Assembly (NCBI GenBank): GCA_005765155.1
Contig: VCCP01000005.1
Location: forward strand, 992,001 to 1,056,000
Origin: Zelopaecilomyces penicillatus
Taxonomy: Eukaryota > Ascomycota > Sordariomycetes > Hypocreales > Pseudodiploosporaceae
Length of the DNA: 64,000 bases
Direction of reading: 5' to 3'
Positions 1-12,569 of the stretch are shown here, in pieces (the stretch's first letter is position 1; the number at the start of each line of letters is the position of its first letter). Under the pieces are notes generated by a model. It made no database searches. It was not told the DNA's origin and saw nothing but the letters and a program-made list of their open reading frames with translations. Made by a program: the position numbers and the translations under genes.

Positions 1-3000
1 TACTCTCTGAGAAAGGTGGCATGATAGATTCAAGCTATCCACTACTGCTTGAATGCCAACTAGGAGATGGCGAGGTTGATGTAATTTCTCGGTACGACCC
101 AGATTGCATCTCTGACGAGTACATGTCCAGAATTATACGCCAATTCGAACACTGCTCAAATCAACTATCTCTTCAATCTACTAACCAGAGCTTGGGTGAG
201 ATTAATGTCTTGAGCCCTCAAGAAAAAGACCAGCTGTTCAAATGGAATCCCGAGATTCCTGAAGTCGTCGATGCATGTATACATGAACTTATCAGCAAAC
301 ATGCTGTAGAACGACCAAACGACCAAGCCGTATGCTCTGCAGAAATTAATTTCACTTTCGAAGAGCTTGAGAGTCTGTCGTCAAGACTGGCCAATCATCT
401 CATCTCTATTGGCATCACAGCAGAGATGATGATTCCGCTGTGTTTTGAGAAATCTCCATGGGCGGTGGTGTCTATCCTTGCAGTACTTAAAGCGGGAGCA
501 GCTTTCGTTGCACTTGATCCCTCAAATCCGATCAATCGACTTAATGGCATCGTGGAGGATGTTCAGGCTCCGGTTTTGTTAACTTCTGTCGGCAAGAAGG
601 ATTTATTGAGTGCACCTGGCAGACATATCATCCACGTCAACCGAGAGACTATCGAAGCCTTGCCTACACATGATTCTATCGAACCAAAGAAAAGAGTGGT
701 AACACCTGACAACGCAGCCTATGTGATATTCACTTCCGGATCGACAGGAAAACCGAAAGGCGTCGTTGTCGAACACAGAGCCTGGTGTATTAGTTCACTC
801 GCGCACGCTAAAGCCATGAAGATGACACCATCCTCCCGCGTTTTGCAGTTTTCATCTTACGCATACGGTGGCTCGCTGATTGAGACTTTGACCGCACTGA
901 TTCAGGGTGCTTGCGTGTGTCTGCTGAGTGAGCACGAGCGAGTCAACGACTTTGCTGGTGCCATGACCAGAATGGACATTAGCTGGGCTTTGTTAACGCC
1001 TTCTTTTATCCGCCAATTCACACCAGACCAACTTCCTAGCCTGCGGACCTTGAATATCGGCGGGGAAGCCATGTCTTCTGCGGAAATTAAGGTTTGGTAC
1101 GGTGCCGTCACATTGCTCAATGCGTATGGTAACGCAGAAACTGCGACGGTATGCCTCGCGAAACCGATCGACACAGATGATGTAGACCCAAAGACAATTG
1201 GGTTCCCCGCCGGTGTTCGCTGCTGGATAGTCGATCCTTCAGACTACACCTCCTTGGTACCTATAGGTTGTGTAGGAGAGTTGGCTGTCGAAGGTCCTAC
1301 TTTAGCTCGGGGATATCTTAATGAGCCAGAGAAAACAGCCAAAGTATTTGTACAACGGCCAAATTGGTTCTCTGAGGGATTGGAGCCCGAGAGACTCCGA
1401 ATGTATAGAACGTAAGTCAATCTCTTCATCAATATGCTGCTGCGCTTGTCTTTTACTAACAGCGATTTATAAAGGGGCGATCTTGTTTGTTACACTTCTG
1501 AAGGATCACTCAACTACTCTGGACGCCGAGATGCGCGAGTCAAAATCCGCGGCCAGCGAATAGAACTCGGCGAAATTGAAGAGATATTATCCCGAAACGC
1601 CCTTCTCCAACACGCCTACGTCGCATTCCCAAGCTCCGGACGCTTTCAAGACCGTCTTATTGCCGTAACCTCACCAAAAAGCGACGAAGTCTGCGATAGC
1701 TCTACAGAGATCAAACCAACCATCACAACACAATTATCCAAAGACGAAACTACAACGCTTATTGCAAGTGTTCGAGAAGCAATCTCAATCTCCCTTCCTG
1801 AAGTCATGATACCGACTTGCTGGGCTGTGATTGACGTCATGCCCACCAACAAAGCTCGAAAGATTGATCGCGCTGTACTTGGGAAATTTGTCAACGAAGT
1901 TGATGAACATGTGTATAATGAAATCATGGACATTTCTTCAGGGACTGTGGCGATTAATCGGGCACTTTCGGATCTGGAAAAGTGTGTGCAGCTGCTGGTT
2001 GGGCGTGTGCTTGCGGTTGCAGCTGAACAGGTGAAGATGACGTGGTCGTTTGTGAGTATGGGGGGTGATTCTCTTTCTGCTATGAAACTCTTGTCAGCGT
2101 GTAGAGAGCAGGGTATTGAGCTCTCTGTGCAAGATATTATTCAGAGCAAATCTCTGCTTCAAATGGCTGAGCATGCTGCCCAATCGAACGACGGGTCCAA
2201 GACGACTGCCTTTTCAGTCGATGAGATTGATGTTCCTTTTGCTCTATCGCCTATGCAAAGCACATATTTCCAAGCTATGGCGAACGAGAGCTCATGGTAT
2301 AACACAAGCGTTGCTGTCAAAATTACCTCACTCATCCACCCGGAAGACCTGCAATTTGCGTTGTTTCACCTCGTGGGACGTCATGATGCATTACGTTTGC
2401 GATTCTCTAAAAACGACGACGCGAGATGGAAACAGCGCATTGTGTCGGATACTGCAAGCTCTTACCAGTTCCAGCATCATACTGTCGATACCCTCGAACA
2501 GATGGATGATATTGCGAAAGCAAACCAGAATTGTGTCGACTTAGAAAATGGGCCGGTTCTAGTTGCTCAGCTTTTCAATGCACAAAATGGTGGACAATAT
2601 GTGTATCTAACGGCAAGCCGGCTTGCAGTAGATATTGCATCTTGGGATATTTTGTTGGACGACCTGCGTAGTGCTCTTGACAAGAACTACGCAGTTAATG
2701 TTTCAAGACCACCCCAGACGTTTCAACAGTGGTGCAAGCTTCAAGATAAACGCCTGTCAGAGATTGACTCAGATGTTGATCTAGATACTCCGCGAGACAC
2801 GGATTATCTGGACCTTTGGGGTCTTACTACAAATAACAACAAATATGGAGAAACAGCAATGGAAAGCTTCACCCTCAGCTCCGAATTGACAAACCTTCTA
2901 CTCAACGATTCGAATATATCGCTACGAACCGACTTTATTGATCTTTGTGTGGCAGCTCTCTCAGAATCTTTCCATGGACTGTCCTTGTTGTCTCACAACC

Positions 3001-6000
3001 CTACAATCCATCTTAATTCTCGAGACGGAAGCCTTTCGGACGCCACTCTTCGTCCACGTATTGTTGGCTCGCTCAGCAGTCTGTCTCCAGTTAGTGTCAG
3101 CACTGGCAATATTGTTGACTCTGTTATCTCGGTAAAAGATGCTCGACGACTAGCAGATAGAAATGATAAGCCTGGGTGCATCAATCACCTGATTCGCGGT
3201 AGCAATGGGCAAGGAACTGAAGGACTAGCTCCCGTGGAAATAATTTTCACATACGACAATCGATCAAATGATCATGAAAAGAGCGAATTTTTCCAATCTG
3301 CGGATCAAATATTCCAACAGGCCCATCAAAATAATATCGGACGCGACATCCGCCGACTTGCCATATTTGAAGTCTCGGTTAGCGTATGGGATAAACAGGC
3401 TCATTTCTCACTCATTTACAACAGAAACATCCCTCAACCAGGATTCATTCAATCATGGTGTAGCAGCTTCCAACAGACACTTCAATTAACCGCTTCTCAC
3501 CTATCCACCATGACACCTCGATTCACTAAGACAGACTTTCCTCTCCTCCACTTATCGTCTTCTACACTCGACCAACTCATCACTCATAAGCTACCCAGCC
3601 TCGAATTGACCCAGGTGCAGGTGGAGGACATTTATCCATGCTCACCAATGCAGCAGGGTTTGCTTGTAAGCCAAGCGAAACTTGCTGGAAGCTACAACGT
3701 CCAACTTTGCTGGGAGGTAGCTGGAGATGTCACAATTGAGGAAATTACGCAAGCCTGGAAGATGGTGGTGAATCGACATACGATTCTGCGTACTGTGTTT
3801 GTGGAAGACATTACGGATGAAGCGCTTTATAATCAAATTGTGCTCAAACCTGATACAATTGACTGTCTTGTCAAAGTGTATAACTCTAACAGTGAGGAGG
3901 CATCATCCTCAGATTTGTTTGCTCGGGAGGTGAATTTGCCTCTAGAGTATACTGGCAAACTCAGACACTGCTTCTCCATGATGCAGATCAATGGCACGAC
4001 ATTCTGTCGGTTAGACATCAGCCATGCCTTGATAGACGGAGGCTCTGCTACTGTTCTAGAGACCGACCTTCTTCGGGCTTTAAATGGACAACTCGCAGAT
4101 CTTGCACATTCCCCAGCCGTTTTCGGCCAATTCATCAAACATTTGCTGACAGAACCCATGACTGCAAACAACCAATACTGGGAGTCATACCTCCAGGGCA
4201 TTGAACCATGCATTATGCCACCACTTCTGGATGATGGCTGTCAAGTACCCTCTATGCGAGAAGAGCGATATGCCAAAGTCACCCTCGACGTGAGTGTTGA
4301 GACGATATCCGAGTTTTGCGCTCAAAGGGGATTTACCTCTGCAAATCTCTTGCTAGCGGCCTGGGCGATCACCTTGAGTATATACACAGGATCAGAATCC
4401 GTATGCTTTGGGTATCTGACGTCTGGTCGTGACTTACCCATCGATGGGATTCAGGACGCCATTGGTCCGTTTATGAATATGCTCGTTTGTCGATTAGACA
4501 TTAACAGCCAGTCCAACATCGAGAGCGTTTTGAGAACCGTACAGGGCGACTTTTTGCAAGGCTTGCAACATCAAATTTGCTCTCTCGTCGAAATCCAACG
4601 TACTCTTGGACTCGCCGGTCGCGCGTTGTTCAACAGCGCAGTGTCGTTCCAAGGTATTCAGAAACAAGAGACTGAATCAGGTACACGACTGATCAGAATG
4701 AGCGCCAAGGATATTTCAGAGTACGATGTAACAGTCAAAGCCGGGTACTCTCCCGATGGATTTGATGTTTCGATCGGGTATACTCCGACGTTCATGTCAG
4801 ATGGTTTTGCGTCTCATGTAGCCAGCACATTAGGCCGCGTCCTTGGAGAGATTGTGGCTAAGCCTCTGCAAAAGATCAATGATGTGGGCTTGCTGGGTGA
4901 TGATGCGCAGGAATGCATCATGGCGTGGAACTCAGCGTCCCTGACTAGATGCGACATTTGTACGCATACTATGTTTGAGGAGATTGCTGGTAAGTGTCCG
5001 GATGATATTGCTATTCACGGCTGGGATGGCGACATGACCTACGCAGAGCTGGACAAGAACGCATCAACTCTCGCACAGCATCTACAGGCTAAGGGAGTTT
5101 CATCAGGAATGTACGTTCCCTTTATGTTCGAAAAGTCTATTTGGGCGATTGTTGCCATGCTTGGTATTTTGAAATCGGGCGCTGCTTTTGTTCCTCTGTC
5201 ACCAACTCACCCATCGTCAAGAAGGGATCAAATTCTGCAACAACTTAAAGCAGAGTTCATATTATTATCGGAAAATCAGGCTTCCGAATGGAGTCCACAA
5301 GCAGACATTGTGCCAATTACTGTCAACAAAGCCTCAATTGATGCATTGCCAGCGTTATTGGCAGACTTCAAAGTTACTGTACCATCATCAAATGCAGCGT
5401 ACGTGCTCTTCACATCAGGCAGCACCGGAACTCCCAAGGGAGTTGTCATAGAACACGCTTCTCTTAGCACATCTCTACGAGCCCAGGCAAAGACCTGCCA
5501 CATCTCCCCAAAGACTCGAGCGTTTCAATTCGCATCGTATACTTTCGACGCTTGTATAACCGAGATTCTCGGCCCTCTTACTCACGGCGGTTGTGTCTGT
5601 GTTCCTGCAGAGGCTTCTCGTCTTAGCGAAACAGCACATGCATTTAATAAACTAAAAGCAAACTGGGCTCTTTTCACTCCATCTTTCTTAAAGACAATGC
5701 AGCCAGAAGAAGTACCCACACTACGAGTTTTGGTCAATGGAGGTGAGGCACTCGATCGCGAAACCTTGCGTGTCTGGCAGCCTGTGTTGGACCACCATGT
5801 GAATGCCTATGGACCAACCGAAGCATCTGTCATGTGTCTCACAAACGAGTCCATCTCCGCTGATACAAATCCATCGTGTATTGGGAAAGGTGCAGCCGCT
5901 AGAATGTGGGTAGTGGATCCGAACAATATTGATCGTTTAATGCCCGTCGGGTCAGTTGGAGAGCTGCTTGTCCAAGGTCCTATTCTTGCTAGAGAGTATC

Positions 6001-8426
6001 TAGGGGATGCGGAAAAGACCAAGAAGGCATTCATCACTGGTTGCCCTTGGTTACCTAAGAGTACCTCAGATGGATCGCCGTTTGAGAAATTATATAAAAC
6101 CGGAGACCTGGTGCGATATAATCTCGACGGTTCTCTTAATTACTTTGGCCGCAAAGATGCCCAGGTCAAGATCCGCGGCCAGCGACTGGAGCTCGGAGAA
6201 ATTGACTCTCACGCAAAATCCTGCTGGGAACATGGACCTGCCGTCACTGAGGTCATTGAACTCAAACAGCGAAATAATACACAGCTTCTAGCATTGTTCC
6301 TCACCATTGGGGACGCCAACAGCACCTCCGATATTCCCAATATGGTTGTGGACGACTTGAGCGACTCCATGTGCAATTCAGTCCGCAACGTCGAGGAGCA
6401 GCTAACCAAGCAGCTCCCTAGCTACATGGTTCCCTCAATCTACATTACTATACGACAGATACCCTTAACTATTGCTGGAAAAACGGACAGACGTGCTCTA
6501 AAGGCAATGGCAGACTCTTTAACAGAGAGTCAGATATCGCTATTTACCTTTGCCGACCAGAAAAAGAGCAGTCCCAGCACACCAATGGAAGAGGTCTTGC
6601 AGAAAATTTGGGCCGAAGTGTTGGACATTTCCATTTCGTCGATTGGGCGAGAAGACAGCTTCTTCCGTCTTGGAGGCGACTCTATCTCCGCTGTTAAGCT
6701 CGTGGCCGCCGCGCGTCGTTTTGGTGTGTTGATTAATTTTGCCACCGTCTTCAATTCCCCTGTACTGGCAGATTTGGCCGAGAAAGCGTCGACATTTGAA
6801 GACGGCATTGATACAAGTGCGGACAGCTCAGACAGTGATGGGTTGACGCCGTCTAGCGTCAGTGACGATGAGTTGGATGAAGGGCATCGTGATCCTGTAG
6901 AAAATGTTGAGCGAGACTATCCTCGAGATGCTGTCCAACGAGGGATGGTTACACTTGTGGCACCTGTTGCGCGAGTATCCTGGGGAGAGGCGGAGTTGGC
7001 ACCAACAGAAACTCCAAGATACCCGTCCCTGGGATTAGTATACCATCGAGAAGGATCGCAGCTGAGCGCAAACACTGCTGACAGCTCACTATCGCAAACT
7101 GTTGAAGACATTTTCCCGTGCTCGCCACTACAGCAAGACATGCTCATGAGTGAGCAGAAAGGCTGCGGTTACTACAACGCCCACTTCATTTTCGAAATGA
7201 GCGATCCGAAAAAGGCTATAGACATCCAAAGGTTGAAGCAGGCGTTCAACAACGTCGTTCGTCGACACGCCATTCTGCGCACAGTCTTCTTCAGAGATTT
7301 TTACCGCAAAGATCGATTTACACAAACCGTGTTGAGAAATTGCCCCCAGAACGTTTCCATACTATTCTGCGGCGAGGATGAGAACGCCGAACAGCTTCTC
7401 AGGTCCTTCCAGCGCGTAGAAGCCGGAAACTTCCGACCCTCCTACAGACTTGTGCTGTGCCGCACGACGCATGATGAGAGAACCTTGCTAAGCTTCCAGG
7501 TCAACCACACTGTTGTTGACGGACCCTCCATCTCCATGATCCTTCGTGATCTGTCGGCGGCGTATGCTGGAACTCCGCTGCAGGAGCAAGAGGCGCCGTC
7601 ATTTAGAGAACATGTCTCATACATATTGTCGCAGCCTGTGACAAATTCGCTCAACTATTGGGCGAAATATCTCGAGTTATGCCCAACACAGAACTTTCTC
7701 TTTGCAAACTCTGAGTCACCCCGGGCTGGCAAACTGCAGACTCTGACTTTCCCTGTGGAGTCCTGTGTCAAATTAGAAAAGGTATCGGAGAAGGCTGGCG
7801 TAACGCTCGCTACTGTTTACAGAACTGCTTGGGCACTTCTTCTACACCGGTATTATGAGAGCGACGATGTCGTATTCGGATACGTCGTGGCTGGGCGTGG
7901 AGTGCCTATCCCAAATGCACAAGAGATTGTTGGCCCTTTTCTCAACATGCTGCCATGCAGGACCAAGATTTCCAGCTCGAAAGATAGTTCTCAGATTGCA
8001 TCTAGTTTGTTGAAGGATGTACAAGGAGACTACATCGCAAGCATGGCGCACGACCATATTTCACCCATGCAGATTGCTGCGTCTATGGGTCGCCCAACGG
8101 ACCAGCCTCTGTTCAACACTCTGTTAAATTTTAGGAGCCACGGCTCAATGAAAGAGGAGGATGCATTAAAGGTTACTGAGCAACATTCATTCCGAATGTT
8201 ATGGGCTCAGGATCCTATGGAGGTGAGTACAAGCACACGCATCAATCTTACATGTTCCGCTTCTAACACATTCTATCTACAGTTTGATCTTGTTGTTACA
8301 GTAGATGATAGAGATGGAGAGACATTTTTCTCAGTGAATTACTGGGATATGAGCATGCAAAAGGCGGATGTGACGCGGATTGCAGAAGATTACAGCGCCA
8401 TGCTCTCTTGGGTTATGACCGCATAA
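1..8426 (+). CDS. Nonribosomal peptide synthetase, 5'-partial (C-term remnant, A1-T1-E*-C-A2-T2-Cterm)
   Basis: The last two modules of a multimodular NRPS; the gene begins upstream of the window. Exons are <1..1411, 1475..8222 and 8283..8426. Intron 1 (63 nt) splits the A7 motif YRTGDL. Intron 2 (60 nt) is in frame and open, so an unspliced reading hides it; removing it joins DPME to FDLVV, as expected late in a condensation domain. Domains in order: end of a condensation-type domain (about 1-230); A1 (about 270-1950; FTSGSTGKPKG, GRRDARVKIRGQR); T1 (MGGDSLSAM, about 2060); an epimerization-like domain (about 2230-3520); C (from VEDIYPCSPMQQ near 3625, SHALIDG near 4020); A2 (about 4970-6510; FTSGSTGTPKG, NAYGPTEAS, YKTGDLVRY); T2 (LGGDSISAV, about 6670); terminal condensation domain (from VEDIFPCSPLQQ near 7105, NHTVVDG near 7505). 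There is no thioesterase. In fungi such a terminal C domain commonly cyclises and releases the peptide. The product is not identifiable here. Confidence 0.93.
1412..1474 (+). other. NRPS intron 1
   Basis: 63-nt intron with donor GTAAGT, branch site ACTAAC at 1455-1460 and acceptor AAAG. Its removal restores the A-domain motif YRTGDLV across the junction and joins the two open frames in phase. Confidence 0.85.
8223..8282 (+). other. NRPS intron 2 (in-frame, 60 nt)
   Basis: Donor GTGAGT, CTAAC at about 8263 and acceptor CTACAG. The length is a multiple of three and there is no stop, so it could be mistaken for coding sequence; it would insert 20 Ser/Thr-rich residues into the terminal condensation domain. 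Confidence 0.7.
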
Positions 8427-9695
8427 TGAGGCGTTTGTTTGAATCAGAGTATAACCATGATTTCTTGCATTAAACGTAATGGAGTTGAAAATGAGGGTAA
8501 ACATAAAAATTGGGTTGCGGTTCATAAAATGTTTTTGCAAACTATATCAGCAATGAGTAATAAATTTTCTTTTTCATCCCCCCCCCCCCCCCGGCGAAAC
8601 GATGTTGTGTTTCATAGACTTTAGAAGCTTTTTGTGAGGTCAAAAAGAAGACTAAATCCACTGCAGCTGTTTAAGGTATCCATTCATTCATTACTTTTAT
8701 ACCGACCACACCCACGTAATATTTGGACTGTTTGGCTGTTGGGTCTACGGACGCCAAGTCGGCGAGCATGGCTTGTTTTGGGAAACCGTCTCCACAGTCT
8801 GCAACGGCACCTCCGGTAAAGAAAAAGAAAAAAGAGCGCAGATGGAGACCAAGCCGATTGGTCGTGAACCTCAGCAGTGGCTTGGTTGTTGGACGACAAG
8901 TGCCTGCACGTCCAAAAGCCACCGAGGCCAAGTCGGCGACCAGTGGTCTAGATACTAATGTCACAATTGCGGAAGATACCGCTTGCTATGGAAGCCTATT
9001 GGTTAGTGGTGTGCTTGCAACATGCAGATGCTTAAAATTGTGTTGCAGACCAGAGGCGATGCTCATACATCCACTTATCTCGATGCCAAAGGGAAGACAA
9101 CTTGTTGAATTTTCAAAGTACATTTAGAATGGCTACCTAGGTAGAATGCTACTCTATCGGTTTAGGCTAATTGAAGAAAGTGGTCAGACTTGGTTTTGCT
9201 TGATTTATCTGCTAGACAGACATCTCTTGAGGCATCTGGATTGTAACCCACCCGATGCAAGGCTAGCACTGGTCAGATCTCAACCATTTGTGATATTTGG
9301 TCTGTCGGTGATGTTGGCTTGGCAGTAAGAATAGCCTCAGGAGTGACGCTTCCGCTGTGGCGCTCCGAAGCTTCAACCCTAGGTACATTGAGTTGCCGAA
9401 TTTAGTTACTGTTACGTTAAGTTGCCCGTTGGTTTACCAGTTGCAGCTATTCGCAGATATTCTATGTCAAAGCGCATCCCTGACGCACAATCCATATCGT
9501 GTCATTTGCAAAGAAAACTCGCTTAAAGCGATCAACCTTCTCGTCGAGGTTCAAATGAATGGGAATATAAAGACCAAGCACAAGACACTTTCAGAATCAT
9601 TCTATTCATCATCATCTTTCATCCTCTTCACCCTTATTCATCATCTTGGCTGCTATTACCATCTACTATTTGCACAATACGAATCATCAAACAGA
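8427..9695. other. Intergenic region between NRPS and secreted-protein gene
   Basis: No convincing gene. It contains a 15-nt C homopolymer at 8578-8592. Open frames here have low-complexity or basic translations without recognisable domains. The last 100-150 nt, rich in TCATC and pyrimidines, look like the 5' leader of the gene at 9696. Confidence 0.5.
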
Positions 9696-10106
9696 ATGAA
9701 GTTCTCAAGTGTCCTTACTTTTGCCGCTCAAGCGACTCTTGCTTTGTCCTCGCCTACACCAAACGATAAGCACCTCCAACATGAGACACCAAACACCATC
9801 AAAAAGCGAGGTCAATGCTGGTTCGGTCAAGCAGAAGTTGGGTGCAGCAAAACCGGATACTGCTGGAGACGGTGTTCTCCCCTCAAATACGGCGAATGGT
9901 GTTGGCTGGCATGGAATAGTGGGGATGGAGACTGGGTGGCTTGTATTCCTGGCGACACCGCGTTTTGCGAGCGGACATTGAACCACGAGATTAAGAATAA
10001 GTATGGGGGTGATCATTATTGGAAAGCCCAATGTGCCCTGCGACACAACGAAGAAAGAGACGGAAAGAAGGTCCCTCATGAGCATTTAGGGTGTCGTTGT
10101 TTGTGA
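9696..10106 (+). CDS. Small secreted cysteine-rich protein (effector-like), 136 aa
   Basis: The chosen ATG follows a CATCA-rich leader and gives a classical signal peptide (MKFSSVLTFAAQATLALSS), although the frame is open further upstream from 9357. A KKR site near residue 40 could be a Kex2 cleavage point. The mature part is rich in Cys and Trp (CWFG, GCSKTGYCWRRC, GEWCW, ending CRCL), which suggests a disulfide-stabilised extracellular protein. The spacing vaguely recalls small induced secreted proteins of the Podospora IDI-2 kind, but that is memory-based and unverified. The gene is intronless and lies 1.3 kb downstream of the NRPS; nothing shows it belongs to that cluster. Function unknown. 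Confidence 0.75.
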   Translation: MKFSSVLTFAAQATLALSSPTPNDKHLQHETPNTIKKRGQCWFGQAEVGCSKTGYCWRRCSPLKYGEWCWLAWNSGDGDWVACIPGDTAFCERTLNHEIKNKYGGDHYWKAQCALRHNEERDGKKVPHEHLGCRCL

Positions 10107-10944
10107 TTGGAGATAAGAGGATATTATGTTGAGTTTATGGTTTTGGAAATTCAGTCATGTTTAGATAGTTCATATTATGAAAGTAATATACAGGGAAAAC
10201 TCATATTGAAGCGGTGTGGGTGTGATTTCAGTGTTGATTCACCTTCTCTCGAGCTCTTAGCAATTATCGCAGATTGCTAGTAGTACTTATTTTTGAGCAT
10301 TGTTGTAAGTGTTGCTATCTAGGTAGACAATATGGACCTGGGAGTTCAGTGTCGAGATATTCAACCAATCTTTTTGCGCTACAAGAGTGGCGTTTTCGGC
10401 ACCAATACATATGTGTCGTTGGTGCAAACCATGACTCGCTGATAACATAATGCACAAAAAGTCTAATCATGTGGAAACTGATCAACACTATTATCAAAAG
10501 GGCAACAAAACACTTGCCACTTGAAGCCATCTGATCACATCACAGTCTCTCAGCATCCAGTGGATTCTTGGAGCAGATTATTACAGCGCTCTGCTGTCCT
10601 AGGGAGTGCATGAAGTGGCGTTTGGATAGGGTTAGACATGGATATTCCTTTTTGGGTACTAATTTTGCGGCGAAACCAGTGGAAACATGAATACAATTTA
10701 CGTTTAATAAAAGCTTGCTCGTGACTTCCACGGCGGTGATGGGCTAGACCTAGCGTGAGATTTACAACGTAGTACAAGAACAAAAACTCTGATCAAATTT
10801 GCAAAACTTTGTTTCTAGCTGTGCAAAAGCCTCTATGTGCAGGGGCAGGGGCAGGGGTAGGGGTTTATTACTTGCAAGATGTGTCCCAATAGGGATAGGT
10901 ATGGGGGCAAGGGACTTCAACTGATAAATTGATAAATTTACTGA

Positions 10945-11035
10945 GATGTAGAAATCTCTGTAAACTTCTAGAGATCTCTGGCAATACCCTGAATCTCTAG
11001 CAATATCTATAAATATATAGCAATCTCAGTAAAGT
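10945..11035. repeat. Degenerate CTAGCAATATCT-type array, copy 1
   Basis: AT-rich stretch of loosely repeated words (GAAATCTCTG, GAGATCTCTG, CTAGCAATATCT, ATAGCAATCTC). The 12-mer CTAGCAATATCT recurs exactly near 30.31 and 30.34 kb, and the same style of sequence is seen at 17.47 kb. Confidence 0.5.
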
Positions 11036-11318
11036 AAATAATTACCTTGGCCTTTACAGGCTCTGCCTTCTCGGCAATCACGCATGACGCTCCTATCGAT
11101 AAAAGCGGACAGCCAGTGGCATAATCTGGATTGCTTAAGTGAAGAAACTTCCTTGACTTCACAGTACCATGAGGGAGATCTGGCTTGAGCGCATTTCCAC
11201 ATGCAAGCGCTTTCTCTGCAGCGCCACGACGAAGAAGCAAGGCATGGTTGGGATGCTTTTCTGCGAACTTGGTCCAATGCTTAGGCAACTGGCTTTCGTC
11301 TCTGCCAGGGACAGCCAT
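11007..11318 (-). other. Unclassified open frame, possible gene remnant
   Basis: A 103-codon frame with balanced, protein-like composition (for example PKHWTKFAEKHPNHALLLRR and LPHGTVKSRKF) but an AT-rich run-out at its C-terminus that merges into the degenerate array. There is no signal peptide and no recognised domain. It may be the surviving end of a gene or of a mobile element; it could also be chance. Confidence 0.25.
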
Positions 11319-12569
11319 TAATGCACCCTTGAACTGGGTTGCGATCGGTCCATTATGTGCTGGATTGACCCTTCCAACCTTTAACTATCTTCAAGAGAGT
11401 TTTTCATAAAGCATCTTTTCAACAGTATAAATACACTATTCATCCCCATGCCCCTGCACCAGAATTTGGTGCTAAGGGATAGGTGTATGGAGCTAGCGCT
11501 GAACTAGAGAGGGCATAGGCCTCAGTATCTGCGAATAGTAAAAAGTGTATCTGCACAAAGCAATACTCTCTTAGATATTCAAGCACTGTTGTATCGGCGG
11601 TGTTTTTTTAGCACCCTGTTGGGGGGTTGCAAGTTGTTACATTCATTAAGTAGATGGTAACAGCACAGCATCCTTCTGTGACGTCAGAAATGATAAATTT
11701 GTAAATGTACCCAGTTATTGACTTTAGATGACCCTTACTGTAGCATAAATTCAACCTGACATCTTGACGTGTTGCCTTTGCGCAAATGGCGGCTAATGCG
11801 GCAAGCAACAGTCAGCTTCTCCATCCCATGAAAAAACCTTTCTAGGCGCTTCCGGCGGTGAGTTCAGTATTAAAAAAGGAGCAGTTTCATGAAAACGGAG
11901 TCTTGGCATTGTCGCAAGGGTGTCTTGCAAAGGCAGCTGTGTGGTTCATCTGATCCTTCGTCCTCTTCTGAGGCCACGAGCATACTATGTAGGGCGCGCT
12001 AAATGAGGCACCGGCACAGTGCATGAACCAACATGTTTGTGGTTGGGTTTAGATGCTTAGGAGGATGATCAACTTATCGCAACGGGCCGCTCCCGTTGAT
12101 TTATTAGTTTATTGATGAGGAACGGGAGTTGGAGTAGAAACGTTGCAGCTTACAACCCTCCTCCGAGTCATACGCCACACCCGTGCTTGCGCTACAGCTT
12201 GATTTTACAGTGGGCGTACAGGGGAGTTTATGCGGTGCGGCGTTTCAGCGCGGTTCCCGAACCTGGGCGCAAACAGTGATTCGCTGAGGACACTCCTGTT
12301 TCCACGTGGCTGGGACCCAGGGGCATGATGTGGCGTTCAGCTGAGCTCTACAGCGGTCCGTTCCAGGGCTTGCCAGCGCTAAGACTCCCGAATCAGTCAT
12401 GGAATAGAATTTTGAGTGGAGTCAAAAGTTAGACCCGTCAGATATCAGATGGATGATATATATACCAAGTAAGGAAGGCAATACCAAGACCATAGCAGCA
12501 CCTGCCACTTGGAGCCATGTGGTCACCTTGAAGTTTCTGATCATCCCGAATTTTCTTCCTTTCCTTACC

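Larger units (their letters stand above)
10107..12569. other. Gene-poor region with degenerate repeats
   Basis: 2.4 kb without a supported gene. It holds a G-rich run at 10837-10863 whose core recurs inverted at 11444-11460, an AT-rich degenerate array at 10945-11035, and an unclassified minus-strand open frame at 11007-11318. The 12.45-12.57 kb segment is open in frame with the next gene but reads as promoter and leader. Confidence 0.5.

Noticed and set aside
8723..9127. Open frame with a poly-Lys tract between the NRPS and the secreted protein
   Set aside because: Low-complexity basic translation, no leader or domain, overlapping open frames on both strands; treated as intergenic.
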